From the NCBI RefSeq assembly GCF_051414055.1, contig NZ_JBLKNX010000010.1:1-64000 (forward strand): 64,000 nucleotides of DNA, written 5' to 3'. Shown piece by piece: positions 51,316 to 62,979 of the stretch. Every line of letters begins with the position of its first letter. The first letter of the stretch is position 1. Source of the stretch: Halosimplex halobium (GTDB taxonomy: Archaea > Halobacteriota > Halobacteria > Halobacteriales > Haloarculaceae). The position numbers and the translations under genes are program-made. The notes under the pieces are model-generated. The model worked only from the letters and a program-made list of their open reading frames with translations. It made no database searches and was not told where the DNA came from.

Positions 51316-51340
51316 TAATAGTTGTGCATAATTATAAAAA
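51316..51340 (-). promoter_or_regulatory. AT-rich promoter/operator region of the liv operon
   Basis: The minus strand reads TTTTTATAATTATGCACAAC and continues TATTAT. TTTTTATAAT (51331-51340) lies about 42-51 nt before livK ATG and is a good TATA box. ATAAT and ATTAT arms around GCACAACT make an imperfect palindrome overlapping it, a candidate operator. Confidence 0.6.
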
Positions 51341-51578
51341 GTACCAGTCGAACGGCGTTCGGATCGCCCGCCGGGACCGGGGTGGTACCCTCGTGGGAAA
51401 TTCGTATTTCTCCGCGGTTCGCGTCCCATAAAACGGGTTTCGTCTCCGGTGGTACGGCTGTCGACGGGCGGGTACCGCCGGTCCGTCGCGGACCGTGGCC
51501 CGGGAAACGGACGATACGTTTATCCGTCGGCCGCCGGAGCCTCCGGTCGGACGCGGTTCCCGCTACCCACCTCCACCC

Positions 51579-52550
51579 ATGTCCGCCATCGAGACAGCGA
51601 ACCTGACCAAGCGGTTCGGCGACGTGACCGCCCTCGACGACCTGTCCTTTTCGGTCCCCGAGGGCGAGATATTCGGCTTCCTCGGCCCCAACGGTGCGGG
51701 GAAGTCGACGACGATCAACATCCTGCTGGGGTTCACCCGTCCCTCCGCCGGGTCGGCCCGCGTGTTCGGCCACGACGCGGGCGCCGAGAGCAAGCGGATC
51801 CGCCAGCGGACCGGCGCCCTGCTGGAGGGGTACGGCGTCTACGAGCGGATCACCGCCCGCGAGCACGTCGAGCGGGCCATCCGGGCGAAAGACGCCGACG
51901 ACGACCCCATGGCGATCCTCGAACGCGTCGGTATCCCGGAGGCCGCCGACCGGACGGCCGGCGGCTTCTCGAAGGGGATGCGCCAGCGCATGGCCATCGG
52001 GATGGCGCTGGTCGGCGAGCCCGACCTGCTCGTGCTCGACGAGCCATCGACGGGGCTGGACCCCAACGGCACCCGCGAACTGCGCGAGGTGATCCGCGAG
52101 GAGAACCGGCGGGGCGCGACCGTCTTCTTCTCCAGCCACCTCATCGACCAGGTCGAGGCCGTCTGCGACCGCGTCGGCATCCTCAAGGACGGCCGGATGG
52201 TCACCGGGGGCAGCGTGGCCGACCTCCGGGCGCAACTGGACGCGGCGACGGTCACCGTCACCGTCGAGCAGCGCGCCCCCGACTCCCTCCTCGAGGACCT
52301 GCGCGGTATCTCGGGCGTCGAGGCCGCGGAGGCGACCGACAACCAGGTCATCGTCTCGGCGCGGGGCGGCGACGCGAAGCTGCGGGCCCTGAACCGGATC
52401 GAGCGGGCCGGCGTCGGCTTCGCCGACTTCACGACCGACGACCCCTCGCTGGAGGAGATCTTCGAGGTGGCGACGCTCGGCCCCCGCGAGGACCGCGAGG
52501 GCCGCGGCGGCCGTGACGCCGCGGCGGCGTCGGCGGAGGGCGAGCCATGA
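51579..52550 (+). CDS. ABC-2 type exporter ATPase
   Basis: The 323-residue ATPase has Walker A GFLGPNGAGKSTTINILLG, the DrrA-like GALLEGYGVYERITAREHVE segment, signature FSKGMRQRMAIGMAL (a Lys variant of LSGGQ), Walker B LLVLDEPSTGLDP and an H-loop SSHLIDQVE. A C-terminal regulatory extension follows (about 215-300), with an acidic tail. ABC-2 systems of this type export drugs, lipids or peptides; the substrate is unknown. I use the ATG at 51579; an upstream in-frame start at 51495 is poorer. The stop overlaps the permease ATG (ATGA). Confidence 0.92.
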   Translation: MSAIETANLTKRFGDVTALDDLSFSVPEGEIFGFLGPNGAGKSTTINILLGFTRPSAGSARVFGHDAGAESKRIRQRTGALLEGYGVYERITAREHVERAIRAKDADDDPMAILERVGIPEAADRTAGGFSKGMRQRMAIGMALVGEPDLLVLDEPSTGLDPNGTRELREVIREENRRGATVFFSSHLIDQVEAVCDRVGILKDGRMVTGGSVADLRAQLDAATVTVTVEQRAPDSLLEDLRGISGVEAAEATDNQVIVSARGGDAKLRALNRIERAGVGFADFTTDDPSLEEIFEVATLGPREDREGRGGRDAAAASAEGEP

Positions 52551-53403
52551 GCTGGCGGACGGTCATGCGCGACGACCTGCTGGGGTGCGACGGTCGCGGC
52601 TGGGCCAGGGCGTCGCCGCGACGATGTTCGTGTTCACCGCCGGCATCGCCGTCCTCGTCGCGCTCGCGCACTTCTCCACGCCGGGCGGCGACCCGCCGCC
52701 GTTCGACACGATCATGTTACTCATTGGGAGTCTCCTCTCGGTGATCCTCCCGTTCATCGCGATGCTCGGCAGCTACGGCGCGATCATCGGGGAACGCGAG
52801 AGCGGCTCGGTCCGCTTTCTTCTCGGCCTCCCGAACTCCCGGTTCGACGCCTACGCGGGGAAGTATCTCAGCCGCTCCGCCCTGCTGGTCGCGGCGACCG
52901 CGGTCGGCCTGCTGGTCGTCGCCGCCGTCGGCTTCGGGGTCCTCGGCGAGCCCGACGCCGTCGCATTCCTCCTCTTTACCGTCGCGACCGTCGCGTTCGG
53001 CCTGCTGTTCGTCGGGTTCGGCCTCGCGCTCTCGGCGACGCTGGACTCCGAGACGCAGGTCACGACCGGTATCATCAGCACCTACGTCCTCTTTCGCGGG
53101 CTGTGGCCCGTCTTCCAGTGGGGCGGCCTCTACCTCACCCGTCCCGACGGCGAGCTGGGCGTCCGACCGTACCCCGAGTGGTACTTCTACCTCGGGCGAC
53201 TCGACCCGCTGAACGCCTACGTGAAGGTCGTGAACGTGCTGTTCAACGACGACCGGTTCCACCCGCTGATCACCAACCCCCAGGCGGCCGAACTCGACTA
53301 CCTCGCCGTCTCGACGCCCTACGCCGTCGCGGCACTGACCGTCTGGCTGGTCGTCGTCCCCGTCGTCGGCTACCTCCTGTTCGTCGACAAGGACGTGCTG
53401 TAG
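52547..53403 (+). pseudogene. ABC-2 permease with a one-base frameshift near its start
   Basis: The ATG at 52547 overlaps the ATPase stop and encodes MSWRTVMRDDLLG, a normal ABC-2 permease N terminus. The frame then derails. The continuing homologous frame (VRRSRLGQGVAATMFVFTAG, then six helices) is offset by one base. Adding one G to the GGGG run at 52582-52585 restores MSWRTVMRDDLLG-VRRSRLGQG. The remaining 280 residues are intact with good membrane helices and end DKDVL at 53403. The cause may be a real mutation, a slippage-prone tract or a sequencing error; a GTG start in the other frame at 52513 is less likely. Confidence 0.8.
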
Positions 53404-53452
53404 GACCCGCTCGCCGGGCTCCCTCCACCCGGCCGCCACCCCGAAACCCCGC

Positions 53453-55153
<1,701 letters not shown>

Positions 55154-55177
55154 GCCCGCAAATATTGCCGGAGCGCG

Positions 55178-55185
55178 CATAAGGG
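55178..55185 (-). promoter_or_regulatory. TATA-like box for mutB
   Basis: CCCTTATGC on the minus strand lies about 25-33 nt before the mutB ATG at 55153, consistent with leaderless transcription. Confidence 0.5.
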
Positions 55186-55262
55186 TTCGGGCGCTGGCGC
55201 GCGCGAACTCGCGCCCGCTCCCGAAGCCCACCTTTTTCAGTTCGGGGATCGTGTCCTCGCGC

Positions 55263-55622
55263 ATGGGACTCGTTACGGGCCTGATCACGTTCGTCGTCGG
55301 CGTACTGGTCGGCGGGTTCGGCATCTACGTGGGCGCCGAACTGGTCGGCGGCGGGAGCAGCTACGAGAAGGCGGTCACGACCGCGATCGTCGGCGCGCTC
55401 GTCTGGGCGCTCGTGGGGACCTTCTTCGGCTGGATCCCGCTTTTGGGCCCGGTGCTGACGTTCGTCGCCTATCTCGCCGTCCTGAACGTGATGTACGACG
55501 GCGGCTGGGTCGAGGCCGCGGCCATCGCGGTGGTCGCCTGGCTGACGCTCGTCGTCGTGTTCACGGTGCTCGGCCCCCTCGGCCTCGGGGTCTTTTCCGG
55601 GGTCGGTGTCCCCGGCGTGTAG
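55263..55622 (+). CDS. Four-helix membrane protein of unknown function
   Basis: The 119-residue protein has four hydrophobic helices (about 4-27, 36-60, 64-82 and 87-112) and short loops. The first is preceded by MGLVTGLITFVVGVLVGG. No signal peptide or transporter motif is visible. The family is haloarchaeal with no known role. It is divergent from mutB, and the gene ends 87 nt before the DMT-type transporter on the same strand. Confidence 0.78.
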   Translation: MGLVTGLITFVVGVLVGGFGIYVGAELVGGGSSYEKAVTTAIVGALVWALVGTFFGWIPLLGPVLTFVAYLAVLNVMYDGGWVEAAAIAVVAWLTLVVVFTVLGPLGLGVFSGVGVPGV

Positions 55623-55709
55623 GGCCGGCACCGAACCCAGATTTTCGTCTGGCTATCACGACCGGGAACGGACGGGAACGCTCTTGGGCCCCGAGGCGAA
55701 TCCCCGACC

Positions 55710-56600
55710 GTGTTCGGGCTCGAACCGGGACTGGGCTACGCGGTCGCGGCGTCGCTGATCCTCGGCGTCTACCTGTTCTGCATCAAGCGGTACTTCAGCG
55801 ACTACCCATCGACGGTGTACGTCACGGTCACCTTCGCCATGTCGCTGCTGTGGTACCTGCCGATCGCCGCGGTCGCGAGCGACGGCGGGCTCCTCCCGGC
55901 GGGTTTCGGCGCCCCGGGCGTCGGGATGTTCGCCCTCACCGTCGGCGGGTCGATACTGGCCTTCCTGGCTTCGTTCCGTGCGATCGCGGTCGGCGACGTG
56001 TCCTACGTCGCGCCGATCAGCAAGATCGTCGCCGTGTTCGTCCTCCCGATCGAACTCGTGTTCCTGAACGAGCAGCTGTCGGCGGTCCAGATCGCGGGCG
56101 TCCTCGTCGCGACGGCGGCGGTGTACGTCGCCAACTACGAGCCGGGGAAGCTGCTGGACCCGTTCGTCCGCGCGGTCCACTCCCGGCCCGCCCAGCTGGC
56201 GCTGGCCAGCGCCGCGATATTCGGCGTCGTCGACGTGGGCAAGCGCGTGCTGACCCAGGAGCTGCGGGTGCCGCCGGAGACGTTCAACCTCGTGCTGTTC
56301 GCGGCGGTGCCGCTGACGCTCGCGCCGCTGGCGGCCCGGCGCTGGCCCGACCGGACGGGCGGCGTCCGCTCGGACCTGCACCTGTTCGCCGGCGTCGGGC
56401 TGCTGCTGGCGGTCGCCGAACACTTCGTGATGCTGGCGTTCTCGACGCTGTCGGCGAGCCTCGCGTCGCCCGTCGTCAACACCCAGGCCGTCGTCGCGGT
56501 GCTGCTCGGCGGGGTCGTCCTCGGCGAGGAGAACTTCCGCGTCCGGCTGGTCGCCGCGGCGTTCGCTATCGCCGGCGTGACGATGATAACGGTCGGCTGA
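55710..56600 (+). CDS. EamA/DMT-family transporter
   Basis: The 296-residue protein has about ten transmembrane helices arranged as two similar five-helix EamA repeats. The pattern VSYVAPISKIVAVFVLPIELVFLNEQLSAVQIAGVLVATAAVYVANY in the first half is mirrored by SASLASPVVNTQAVVAVLLGGVVLGEENFRVRLVAAAFAIAGVTMITVG in the second. Such proteins export metabolites or take up sugars; the substrate is unknown. The start is GTG at 55710; the final TGA (56598-56600) abuts the palindromic element. Confidence 0.88.
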   Translation: MFGLEPGLGYAVAASLILGVYLFCIKRYFSDYPSTVYVTVTFAMSLLWYLPIAAVASDGGLLPAGFGAPGVGMFALTVGGSILAFLASFRAIAVGDVSYVAPISKIVAVFVLPIELVFLNEQLSAVQIAGVLVATAAVYVANYEPGKLLDPFVRAVHSRPAQLALASAAIFGVVDVGKRVLTQELRVPPETFNLVLFAAVPLTLAPLAARRWPDRTGGVRSDLHLFAGVGLLLAVAEHFVMLAFSTLSASLASPVVNTQAVVAVLLGGVVLGEENFRVRLVAAAFAIAGVTMITVG

Positions 56601-56681
56601 TACGGATTATTGGGAGCGGTTCCCGGGTCGACCGCACGACTGGGTGCGGTCGATCCCGGAATGACTTGCAATAATCCGTAT
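56600..56681. mobile_element. 82-bp palindromic MITE-like element
   Basis: ATACGGATTATTG at 56600-56612 is matched by its exact inverse CAATAATCCGTAT at 56669-56681. Inside, CCGGGTCGACCGCA and TGCGGTCGATCCCGG form a second, near-perfect arm pair around GACTGGG. The element begins at the last base of the transporter stop codon. Such tiny inverted-repeat elements are typical MITEs; no target-site duplication is evident. Confidence 0.7.
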
Positions 56682-56690
56682 GAGAAGGGA

Positions 56691-56858
56691 TTACTCGGCC
56701 GGTCCGGACGCGCGCACGTCCTCGAAGTCGATGGCGTAGCTGGTCTGGATCCAGGCGTTGGCGTTCTCCCGGTCGTAGAGCACCAGGTCGCCGTCGATGG
56801 TCTCGAAGCTCCCGCACTGTTCCGCCGCGCGCTCGGGTGGCCGCTGCGTCTCGGACAT
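56691..56858 (-). CDS. Small conserved haloarchaeal protein (DUF7331-like, 55 aa)
   Basis: The 55-residue protein MSETQRPPER... contains GSFETIDGDLVLYDRENANAWIQTSYAIDFED, a compact beta-rich pattern that matches the widespread haloarchaeal DUF7331 small proteins. ATG at 56856-56858 and TAA at 56691-56693 define it. A TATA box 29-37 nt upstream supports expression. One cysteine is present and no metal site. Function unknown. It ends 10 bp from the palindromic element. Confidence 0.75.
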   Translation of the reverse strand: MSETQRPPERAAEQCGSFETIDGDLVLYDRENANAWIQTSYAIDFEDVRASGPAE

Positions 56859-56886
56859 CGCTCGCTTCGATACCAGTCGTTGAGGG

Positions 56887-56895
56887 AGTTAAACC
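56887..56895 (-). promoter_or_regulatory. TATA-like box for the DUF7331-like gene
   Basis: GGTTTAACT on the minus strand lies 29-37 nt before ATG 56858, in AT-rich DNA shared with a plus-strand promoter. Confidence 0.6.
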
Positions 56896-56924
56896 TTGCC
56901 GTGGGTGTGGTACGCATCCTCAAT

Positions 56925-56934
56925 ATAGTATAAG
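56925..56934 (+). promoter_or_regulatory. TATA-like box toward the phosphotriesterase gene
   Basis: TAGTATAAGG within CAATATAGTATAAGGG is a good TATA-like box. The gene start at 57038 is about 105 nt away, so a leader of about 80 nt, or an unused earlier start, is implied. Confidence 0.4.
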
Positions 56935-57037
56935 GGAGCCTAGTCACGGGCGAGTCGCCACGACCGGACCCCGAGGGGTCGTGGCCGGATTCGCCGATGG
57001 GCGAGGGGTTACGGCCCTCGCGGTCCTGTCGGGGTGC

Positions 57038-57961
57038 ATGGAACTGTACACGACGCAGGGGCCGCTAGCTCGGGAGGACCTCGGGCTGATACTCCCGCAC
57101 GAGCACGTCTTCGTCGACCTCGGGCCGATGGCGGCGGAGAACTGGCGCGACGCCGACCCCGCCGACGTGGTCGACGTGATGGCGCCGGAGATCGAACGGG
57201 CGCGCGAGTCGGGCGTCACGGCGCTCGTCGAGGCCACGCCGGAGGGCGTCGGCCGCCGCGTCGACGTCGATCTGGCGGTCTCCGAGGCCACGGACTTCCC
57301 GATCGTGGTCCCGACCGGGATCTACCAGGAGCCGTCGATCCCCGAGTGGGCGCGCGAGGCGAGCGAGGACGAGCTGACGGAGTGGCTCGTCGAAGACCTC
57401 ACCGAGGGGGTCGACGACACGGGCGTCCGCGCGGCGTGGATCAAGGTCAGCACCGACGACGACGACCCGACCGGCCTCTCGGCCGACGAGGAGACGATCC
57501 TGCGGGCCGCGGCCCGCGCGGGCGAGCGAACCGGTGCGGCCATCGGCAGCCACACACTTCACGGCGACGTGGTCCACCGGCAGCTCGACGTGGTCGAGGA
57601 AGCCGGCTACTCGCCCGAGCGGTTCATCTGGATCCACGCGCAGGCCGACGACGAGCGCTACCACCGGGAAGTCGCCGAGCGCGGCGCCTACGTCGAGTTC
57701 GACTGGATCGGCGGCGACGACCAGGCCGACGGCGACTACGTCGACCGGATCCGTCGGCTGGTCGAGGCGGGTCACACCGACCGGATCCTCCTGAGTCAGG
57801 ACCGGGGCTGGTACGACCCCTCAGAGCCCGACGGCGGCGAGCAGAGACCGTATACCTATCTCACGGAGACGTTCCTCCCGACGCTCCGCGAGGCGGGCGT
57901 GGAGGAGGCGACGGTCCGGCGGATCACCCGCGACAACCCCTTCGAGGCGTACGCGCGCTGA
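57038..57961 (+). CDS. Phosphotriesterase-family hydrolase
   Basis: The 307-residue protein belongs to the phosphotriesterase/lactonase group of the amidohydrolase superfamily. Its metal ligands are visible: HEHVF (HxH, about residue 21), the carboxylatable lysine in AAWIKVSTDDD (about 130), SHTLHGD, IHAQADDERY, and the catalytic Asp in LLSQDRGWYDP. The substrate could be a lactone or a phosphoester; no native organophosphate role should be assumed. ATG 57038 (MELYTTQGPLAREDLGLILPHEHVF) gives the standard N terminus. Confidence 0.9.
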   Translation: MELYTTQGPLAREDLGLILPHEHVFVDLGPMAAENWRDADPADVVDVMAPEIERARESGVTALVEATPEGVGRRVDVDLAVSEATDFPIVVPTGIYQEPSIPEWAREASEDELTEWLVEDLTEGVDDTGVRAAWIKVSTDDDDPTGLSADEETILRAAARAGERTGAAIGSHTLHGDVVHRQLDVVEEAGYSPERFIWIHAQADDERYHREVAERGAYVEFDWIGGDDQADGDYVDRIRRLVEAGHTDRILLSQDRGWYDPSEPDGGEQRPYTYLTETFLPTLREAGVEEATVRRITRDNPFEAYAR

Positions 57962-58018
57962 CCGCGCTCGGCGGGGACGCGATCGCGGTCGGGGCGAGAC
58001 AGAGCGCGCCGGGCACGC

Positions 58019-58267
58019 TCAGTCGCCCTCGCCCTCGGACTGGTAGGGTTCGCCGACGGCCTCGCGGGGGAGGTCGTTCTGGACCGCGGTGTAGGCGTCG
58101 TCGGCCGACTCGAAACGGTCCGCGCTCGCGTGGGCCAGCAACCCTCCCAGGTCGCGTTCGCCCTCGGCGAGTTGGATCGCGACGCCCTCGCAGGCGGTCG
58201 CGAGTTCGTCGCTGGCGACGGGGTAGTCGAACTGTTCGAGGTACTCCTGTAGTTCGGCCAGTTCCAT
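58019..58267 (-). CDS. DUF5789-like small haloarchaeal protein
   Basis: The 82-residue acidic protein begins MELAELQEYLEQFDYPVASDELATACEGVAIQLAEGERDLGGLLA and ends in YTAVQNDLPREAVGEPYQSEGEGD. The DYPV-ELxxxxG pattern and the helical content match the haloarchaeal DUF5789 family, which is proposed to have a helical regulatory fold. Function unknown. It is convergent with the phosphotriesterase gene and divergent from thiDN. Confidence 0.82.
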   Translation of the reverse strand: MELAELQEYLEQFDYPVASDELATACEGVAIQLAEGERDLGGLLAHASADRFESADDAYTAVQNDLPREAVGEPYQSEGEGD

Positions 58268-58414
58268 GTCCGGACCTTCGGGCGGCGGCCGTTAGTGTGT
58301 AGTTGCCAGGCGCCTGCGGGGAGGGTGTGCCGCGCCTCTGCGCCTCGCGGGTCCGCGGTCCGGCGGGCGTCGGCTCTCGTCAGCCATTTGGTGTCGGCAG
58401 GGCAACACCCGGAC

Positions 58415-59770
<1,356 letters not shown>

Positions 59771-59798
59771 CGACACCGCTCGGTCCCCGGCCGTCCCG

Positions 59799-61994
59799 TC
59801 ACTCGCGCCGCCGGGCGAGCAGCGCGAGCGCACCGGCGAGCCCTGCGAGCGCGGCGACCGGACCGAAGCCGGGACCGAAGCCGGAACTGCCACCGTCGCC
59901 GGACTCGCCGTCCTCCCCGTCTCCGCTGTCGCCGCTCTCGCCACCGCCCACGTCGCCGACGGTCACGACCAGCGAGTCGGCCTCACCGAGGGTGAACTCG
60001 TACTCGCCGCGGTCGAGGCGCGCGACGCCGGTCACGGTCCGGTTCTCGCCGGCCCCGAGCGCGAGCTGTCGGTCGATGATCGGGCCGTCCGGGCCCCGGA
60101 GGGTGACGTTCCCACGGGCCGGCACGCCGTGGGTGTTGGAGAGGGTCGCGGTGAACGCGACGGTGCCCGGGCCGGACAGGGCCGTCCGGTTGGCCGAGAG
60201 GGCGGTCACGGTCGCCCGCGGCGGCTCGTACACCTCGACGGTCACGCTGTCGCCGCCGACGGCGACGGTGTACTCGCCCGCCTCGTCGAACGTCCGGTCG
60301 AACCGGTGGGTCACCCGCTCGCCGGGCGCGACGGTGCCGCTCTCGGTCGCGGCGACCGACCCGTCGACGACGAACCGCGCCTCGTACTCGCCGGCGGCGC
60401 CGCCCGCGTTCGTGACCGCGCCGGTCGCCGTCAGCGTCTCGCCGGTGTAGAGCGTCAGGTCCGGCCCCGGGAGGGTCGCGTTGCGGTAGGGACCGCTCAC
60501 GGCCAGCGCGTCCGGGTCGGTGGCGAGACCGACCTCGACGAGCGCGGGCGTGGACGCGAACGCCTCGGCGTGTGCCTCGGCCGACCAGAGGTCCGGCGTG
60601 CGTTCGGTGCTCCCGTAGGTGACCGCCGCCCGGCGGACCTCGGGGCCGGCGACCGACCCGACCGACCCGAAGACGACCCGCGCGTCGACCGGGCCCGAGT
60701 GGGCGTTCATCGCCGAGAAGACCGACTGGAGCGACCGCGTCCCGTCGGTCGCCAGCCGGATCCGGCGGTCGGTGTCCCCGGCGACGAGCGCGCCCTTCAG
60801 GTAGTTGGCGGCGTTGACCCACGACCTCGGCTCGGTCAGGACCGCGTCGGACTGCGGGCGGGCCGTCCCGCGCCGCAGCGTCTCGCGGAACGCGGCGTAG
60901 TCGACGTGGCCCTGCTCCAGCGCCAGCAGGGCGGCGTAGTAGGTGGCGAACGCCTCGTCGGTCCACCGCGCCGACGGCGCCGCCTCGTACCCCTGGCGGG
61001 TGTGGACGTACTCGTGGAGCCAGGTGTTCTCGGCGGTCGCCAGCGGCTCGGCGTCGCGCACCCACATGTCGCTGTCGCCGTACTGCAGCCCGCGCACGCC
61101 CCAGCCGACGCTCGTCGTCGGCGCGGCGAAGGCGGTCACGACCGGGTCGCGGTCGCCGACCCGCATCCGGTCGCCGGCCGCCGCGAGCGAGTCGAAGATC
61201 GCCCCGGGCGACTCCGTCAGCTCCGCCCGCTCGGGGACGACCAGCTCGAACCGCTGGCCGTGGGCCCGCCGCTCGCGCGTCTCGACGGCGCCGAGGTAGG
61301 CCAGCCACTCGCCGACGTAGCCCTCGCCCGCGACCCGCGGCTCGCGCGTGATCCCGACCGGCGCCGCGCCGCTCCACGACCAGCTCGTCGGCACCGACGG
61401 CCGGCGGACGAGCGCCCACTCGCCGGTGTCGACGAAGAGATATCGGCCCCGCGCGCCCTCCGGCCCCGCGAGTTCGACCGTCTCGTTGACCGCCATCGCG
61501 AACGTGACCGACGGGGCCGACGTGTTGCCGTCCCACTCGTAGACGGTCCCGTTCCCCCGCGAGAAGCCGGTCGTGCCCGTGACGGTCACGCCCTCGGGGA
61601 GTTGCGGCTTCAGCGACGCCACCCGGTCGGGTACCCGGTAGCGCTGGACGACGGTGATCTGGCCGCGCTCACCCGGCGTCAGCCGCAGTTCCTGCGTGGC
61701 CGTGATGTTGGTCGGCGCCCGGTCGAACACGTCGTCGGTCCCCGCGGCCGAGGCCGACCCGCCCGACGCCGCGACCGACTTCGAGACCCGCTCGGGGGGC
61801 TCGCCGAGTTCAGCGGCCACGGCGGTGTCGGCTACGAACGTCCCTGATTCGGACGCTGAGGCGTTCCCGGTCGAGCGGGTGTCACCGCTCCCGGCCGACG
61901 TGGGGGCCGCGACGCCGCCCCCGGTGACAGCGCTCGTGAGAAGCAACACCGCGACCGCCGCGGCGACGACTCGACGCCCGCCAGCCCGTGCCAT
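59799..61994 (-). CDS. PGF-CTERM surface metalloprotease
   Basis: The 731-residue protein has a signal peptide (about 1-29). A beta-rich region follows, then a gluzincin-type peptidase domain with H327-E-x-x-H331 (LHEYVHTRQGYE) and the third-ligand helix RWTDEAFATYY (Glu347). Next come two CARDB-like beta domains (about 520-690), an Asp/Gly/Ser linker, and a C-terminal PGF-CTERM signal GFGPGFGPVAALAGLAGALALLARRRE. The last feature predicts archaeosortase (ArtA) processing and lipid anchoring. Many N-glycosylation sequons are present. It may process other surface proteins or peptides. Confidence 0.88.
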   Translation of the reverse strand: MARAGGRRVVAAAVAVLLLTSAVTGGGVAAPTSAGSGDTRSTGNASASESGTFVADTAVAAELGEPPERVSKSVAASGGSASAAGTDDVFDRAPTNITATQELRLTPGERGQITVVQRYRVPDRVASLKPQLPEGVTVTGTTGFSRGNGTVYEWDGNTSAPSVTFAMAVNETVELAGPEGARGRYLFVDTGEWALVRRPSVPTSWSWSGAAPVGITREPRVAGEGYVGEWLAYLGAVETRERRAHGQRFELVVPERAELTESPGAIFDSLAAAGDRMRVGDRDPVVTAFAAPTTSVGWGVRGLQYGDSDMWVRDAEPLATAENTWLHEYVHTRQGYEAAPSARWTDEAFATYYAALLALEQGHVDYAAFRETLRRGTARPQSDAVLTEPRSWVNAANYLKGALVAGDTDRRIRLATDGTRSLQSVFSAMNAHSGPVDARVVFGSVGSVAGPEVRRAAVTYGSTERTPDLWSAEAHAEAFASTPALVEVGLATDPDALAVSGPYRNATLPGPDLTLYTGETLTATGAVTNAGGAAGEYEARFVVDGSVAATESGTVAPGERVTHRFDRTFDEAGEYTVAVGGDSVTVEVYEPPRATVTALSANRTALSGPGTVAFTATLSNTHGVPARGNVTLRGPDGPIIDRQLALGAGENRTVTGVARLDRGEYEFTLGEADSLVVTVGDVGGGESGDSGDGEDGESGDGGSSGFGPGFGPVAALAGLAGALALLARRRE

Positions 61995-62016
61995 ACACGG
62001 CCTTTGGAAACGCCCG

Positions 62017-62025
62017 ACTTAATGG
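62017..62025 (-). promoter_or_regulatory. TATA-like box for the surface protease
   Basis: CCATTAAGT on the minus strand lies 23-31 nt before the ATG at 61994, the usual spacing for leaderless transcripts. Confidence 0.55.
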
Positions 62026-62116
62026 TTCCCGCCGCGGGCGGACGCCGACCGGGCACCGCGGGCAACGCTGACCGGCCGCCACCCCCGGCGCCGTCGGCGG
62101 TCGTCGGGTCGCCGCG

Positions 62117-62839
62117 CTACAGCCCGGCGAGGAAGTCGGCGCCGGCGTCGATGGAGGCCGCGGGGTCGACGGGCTGGTCGTGTTCGTAGACGAGCCACTC
62201 GGCGTCGGCCGCGCGGGCGGCGTCCGCGCAGGCCTGCATGTCCACGTCGCCGTCGCCGATCTCGCAGAACTCCCCGTCGTCCATGTCCTTCATGTGGACG
62301 ATCTCGATACTGTCGGCGTAGCGTTCGAGGATCTCGACGGGGTCGTGGCCCGCCGTCTCGATCCAGCCCACGTCGGGCTCCAGCAGGGCGTCGGTGTGGT
62401 CGGCGAACAGTTCGAAGCCGGTGGTGTCGCCCAGGTCGGTGAACTCGTGGTCGTGGTTGTGGTAGTGCAGGTCGAAGCCGTGCTCCAGCATGTCGGCCGC
62501 GACGGCGTCGACGCGGTCGGTCGTCTCCAGCGTCGCCTCGCGCGTCTCGAAGTGCTCGGGGCCGAGCCACGGGACGACGGCGCCGTCGGCACCGACGGTC
62601 TCGTGGAACGCGACCACCTCGCCGGGGTCCGATTCCAGCTCGTCCACGTCGACGTGGGCCGCCGTCACGTCGAGGTCGTTGTCGTCGAGGTGGTCGGCGA
62701 GCTCGTCCGCCGAGAGCCCGCCGAACTCGCCGGAGAACTGCACCCCGTCGTAGCCGGCCGCCGCGCAACGTTCGAGGATCTCCGCCATCGGCAGGTCCAG
62801 GTCGCGAACCGAGTAGAGGTTGATCGCGGTGCGTACCAT
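62117..62839 (-). CDS. Xylose-isomerase-like TIM-barrel sugar isomerase/epimerase
   Basis: The 240-residue protein shows the AP endonuclease family 2/IolE-type TIM barrel: INLYSVRDLDL and EILERCAAAGYDGVQFSGEFGG at the start, LHYHNHDHEF and DVGWIETAGHDPVEIL (metal-binding His/Asp/Glu) in the middle, and EIVHMKDMDDG and WLVYEHDQP near the end. It probably isomerises or epimerises a sugar or sugar acid; the substrate is unknown. ATG at 62837-62839 is chosen over longer in-frame versions overlapping the upstream glycosyltransferase. Confidence 0.88.
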   Translation of the reverse strand: MVRTAINLYSVRDLDLPMAEILERCAAAGYDGVQFSGEFGGLSADELADHLDDNDLDVTAAHVDVDELESDPGEVVAFHETVGADGAVVPWLGPEHFETREATLETTDRVDAVAADMLEHGFDLHYHNHDHEFTDLGDTTGFELFADHTDALLEPDVGWIETAGHDPVEILERYADSIEIVHMKDMDDGEFCEIGDGDVDMQACADAARAADAEWLVYEHDQPVDPAASIDAGADFLAGL

Positions 62840-62979
62840 GGCGGCCCGTCGGCCCCGCGGGCTTTCAGTCCACGGGTCGGGGCGCGACTCTCCGGATAGG
62901 GGGGGATCGGTCCCACACCGCCCCACGACGCGCACCGGGTTCGCCGTGTCGGGCCGGACCGCCGGTGAGTCCGGGAGCC

